NCBI GenBank assembly: GCA_022848835.1
Contig: JAJISG010000006.1
Coordinates: 1 to 12,890, forward strand
Direction: 5' to 3'
DNA from: Thermoplasmatota archaeon
GTDB lineage: Archaea; Thermoplasmatota; Thermoplasmata; RBG-16-68-12; JAJISG01
Length of the DNA: 12,890 nt
Position 1 is the stretch's first letter; every line of letters starts with the position of its first letter. A program made the translations under genes and the position numbers. Below the pieces are notes generated by a model. The model had not been told where the DNA came from, searched no databases, and was given only the letters and a program-made list of their open reading frames with translations. This document shows, one piece after another, positions 12,701 through 12,890 of this stretch.

Positions 12701-12890
12701 GGCAGGTAGTTAGGCGGCTCGTTGAGACAAGCCTCAATGTCCACAGCGTAGGCTCCAGGCTCGGCCTGTTCGTAGGCCGTGAAGATGGCCTTTCGGGCGC
12801 CCATGCCCACGTCAAACTCGTTGGGCATCACCTCAGGGCAGACAGGGGCACAGTCATCACACCGTGTGCACTCGTCCGTGACGTAGCGGG
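9784..12890 (-). CDS. hdrA: HdrA-HdrA-MvhD fusion, heterodisulfide reductase subunit A-type flavoprotein (5' end outside window)
   Basis: HdrA is the flavin subunit that bifurcates electrons in Hdr complexes; MvhD carries a [2Fe-2S] cluster linking to hydrogenase or formate dehydrogenase. The frame is open to the right edge (about 1034 residues visible), so the GTG at 12831 is not the start. From N to C: the back half of a first HdrA unit (about 12890-11880), with ferredoxin motif CTRCDDCAPVCP, a variant CSRCVEACLPKC and the CVGSRD...CSRVCC cluster site; a second HdrA unit (about 11845-10280), with VGVFICDCGSNIAG, FAD motif VVGGGVAGMSAAAALA, CIGSRQ...CSRYCC and two C-terminal ferredoxin motifs (CTGCTLCAKVCP, CTGCGTCAATCP); and MvhD (about 10205-9850), with ACNWCSYAGAD, RTMCSGRI and SGCHLGDCHY. 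The second unit lacks the ferredoxin insert that the first keeps. It is the earliest visible gene of the operon. Confidence 0.94.
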   Translation of the reverse strand, partial: RYVTDECTRCDDCAPVCPEVMPNEFDVGMGARKAIFTAYEQAEPGAYAVDIEACLNEPPNYLPCSRCVEACLPKCIDFNMKPLSRHVRKTAAVLVATGFDLFDARNIQEYGYGGHPNILTSLEFERLLNAAGPTAGDVVRPSDGQHPHRLLFILCVGSRDRRFCHYCSRVCCMYSIKEAIQAKEHGVEEVTVLYMDIRAYGKGFDDFFHRTEEEGVRFVRGRPSKVEGNGGNVRVRYEDTLAGSVREEDFDLVVLAPALLPSKGVDDLARVLGVETDEDGFLKVESSRGSLQRTTRKGVYVCGCASGPKDIPDTVAEASAAAVSAMSHVAARSWPTPEEVVPIDASGAAKVGVFICDCGSNIAGTIGVPEVTEYARNLDGVTHSEELMFACSANTQDYISQTIKEKQLTRAVVAACSPKTHGPTFQKACARAGLNPYLLEMANIRNQDSWVHKREPKEATEKAKDLVRMAVEKARRLQPLTRIRQKVIRKALVVGGGVAGMSAAAALARQGIETHLVERELHLGGMVSRLDHLSGVDLPARELLKEKRKELARSGVKVHLGAEVEVVSGYVGKYNVVLTNGKSLDVGAIVMATGADSHTPKALSYGRDPRVITNLELEAALPDLEAERVTFVGCIGSRQGNRGCSRYCCQSMIQQALRLRRMGKRVRIVYKDIRTYNRHAEELYEEACRWGVQFFRISDEAPAEEQVKWEKGRLVIQDSLSDERVAIPSDLLVLVVGLEASERGAVSDQLKLAHGEDGFLLESHPKLSPLEAAVQGVYLAGACQGPKDVGESISQGLGAASKASVLLAQDEVELEPLTAIVDAEACTGCTLCAKVCPYSAIIAEVKEPAIVIEAACTGCGTCAATCPVDAITMPGFTDEQILAQIDAATEESPEEKVVVFACNWCSYAGADQAGIAKFQYPPSSRIIRTMCSGRISEKFILRAFERGAGAVMVSGCHLGDCHYLTANYETEKRVPRWRKKLEVRGYDPSRLELQWFTAAEGKLFATRMKEVHDRIQELKTARPAAAGEAVEGGS
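9790..9795 (-). promoter_or_regulatory. Shine-Dalgarno site deciding the GTG start of the HdrD-like gene
   Basis: GGAGGT on the minus strand lies 8 nt before GTG at 9781, within the last codons of the HdrA-MvhD fusion gene. Good match and spacing. Confidence 0.6.

Noticed and set aside
1..12890. CRISPR arrays, insertion sequences, tRNA or rRNA genes anywhere in the window
   Set aside because: No regularly spaced direct repeats, transposase motifs, terminal inverted repeats, T-loop sequences or rRNA-like stretches were seen on either strand.

Overview
The window looks like a chromosomal segment from an archaeon. It carries an archaeal Sm-like (LSm) protein, a small EF-Tu domain-2-like protein typical of archaea, and a heterodisulfide-reductase (Hdr) cluster. 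Several first-of-operon genes have a TATA-like box about 27 nt upstream of the start codon, the spacing of leaderless archaeal transcripts. Base composition is GC-rich by eye and TTG/GTG starts are common. A euryarchaeal lineage such as Thermoplasmatota would fit, but the sequence alone does not settle this.

Left part (1-4438), mostly single genes: a nucleotidyltransferase cut by the window edge (minus); an LSm protein (minus) divergent from the EF-Tu domain-2-like protein (plus); a DUF1684 protein (minus) divergent from a DAO-family FAD oxidoreductase (plus); then a dihydroorotate dehydrogenase (plus) that mixes class 1 and class 2 features.

Middle part (4439-6827): a 191-bp convergent spacer holds two sets of nested inverted repeats. 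It is followed by a two-gene minus-strand operon for extracytoplasmic disulfide chemistry: a zinc-finger/membrane-anchor/thioredoxin-fold protein, then a VKOR-family membrane protein. Divergent from it lies an unrecognised plus-strand protein whose frame continues, after an apparent -1 frameshift at about 6283, into a four-helix membrane domain.

Right part (6832-12890): a tightly coupled minus-strand operon, read from the right edge, encodes (i) a very large fusion with the C-terminal half of one HdrA unit, a second HdrA unit and an MvhD domain, open at the window edge; (ii) an HdrD-like iron-sulfur protein combining HdrC-like ferredoxin and HdrB-like CCG domains; (iii) EtfA; (iv) EtfB. Junctions are a 2-nt gap, an ATGA overlap and a CTGA overlap. 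The natural inference is one soluble electron-transfer complex joining an electron-transferring flavoprotein to a flavin-bifurcating HdrA-MvhD module through an HdrD-like subunit. It could link acyl-CoA or other dehydrogenase electrons to ferredoxin and a hydrogenase or formate dehydrogenase. No dehydrogenase, hydrogenase or HdrB/HdrC gene is visible in the window, so the partners are unknown. This operon is the most notable content.
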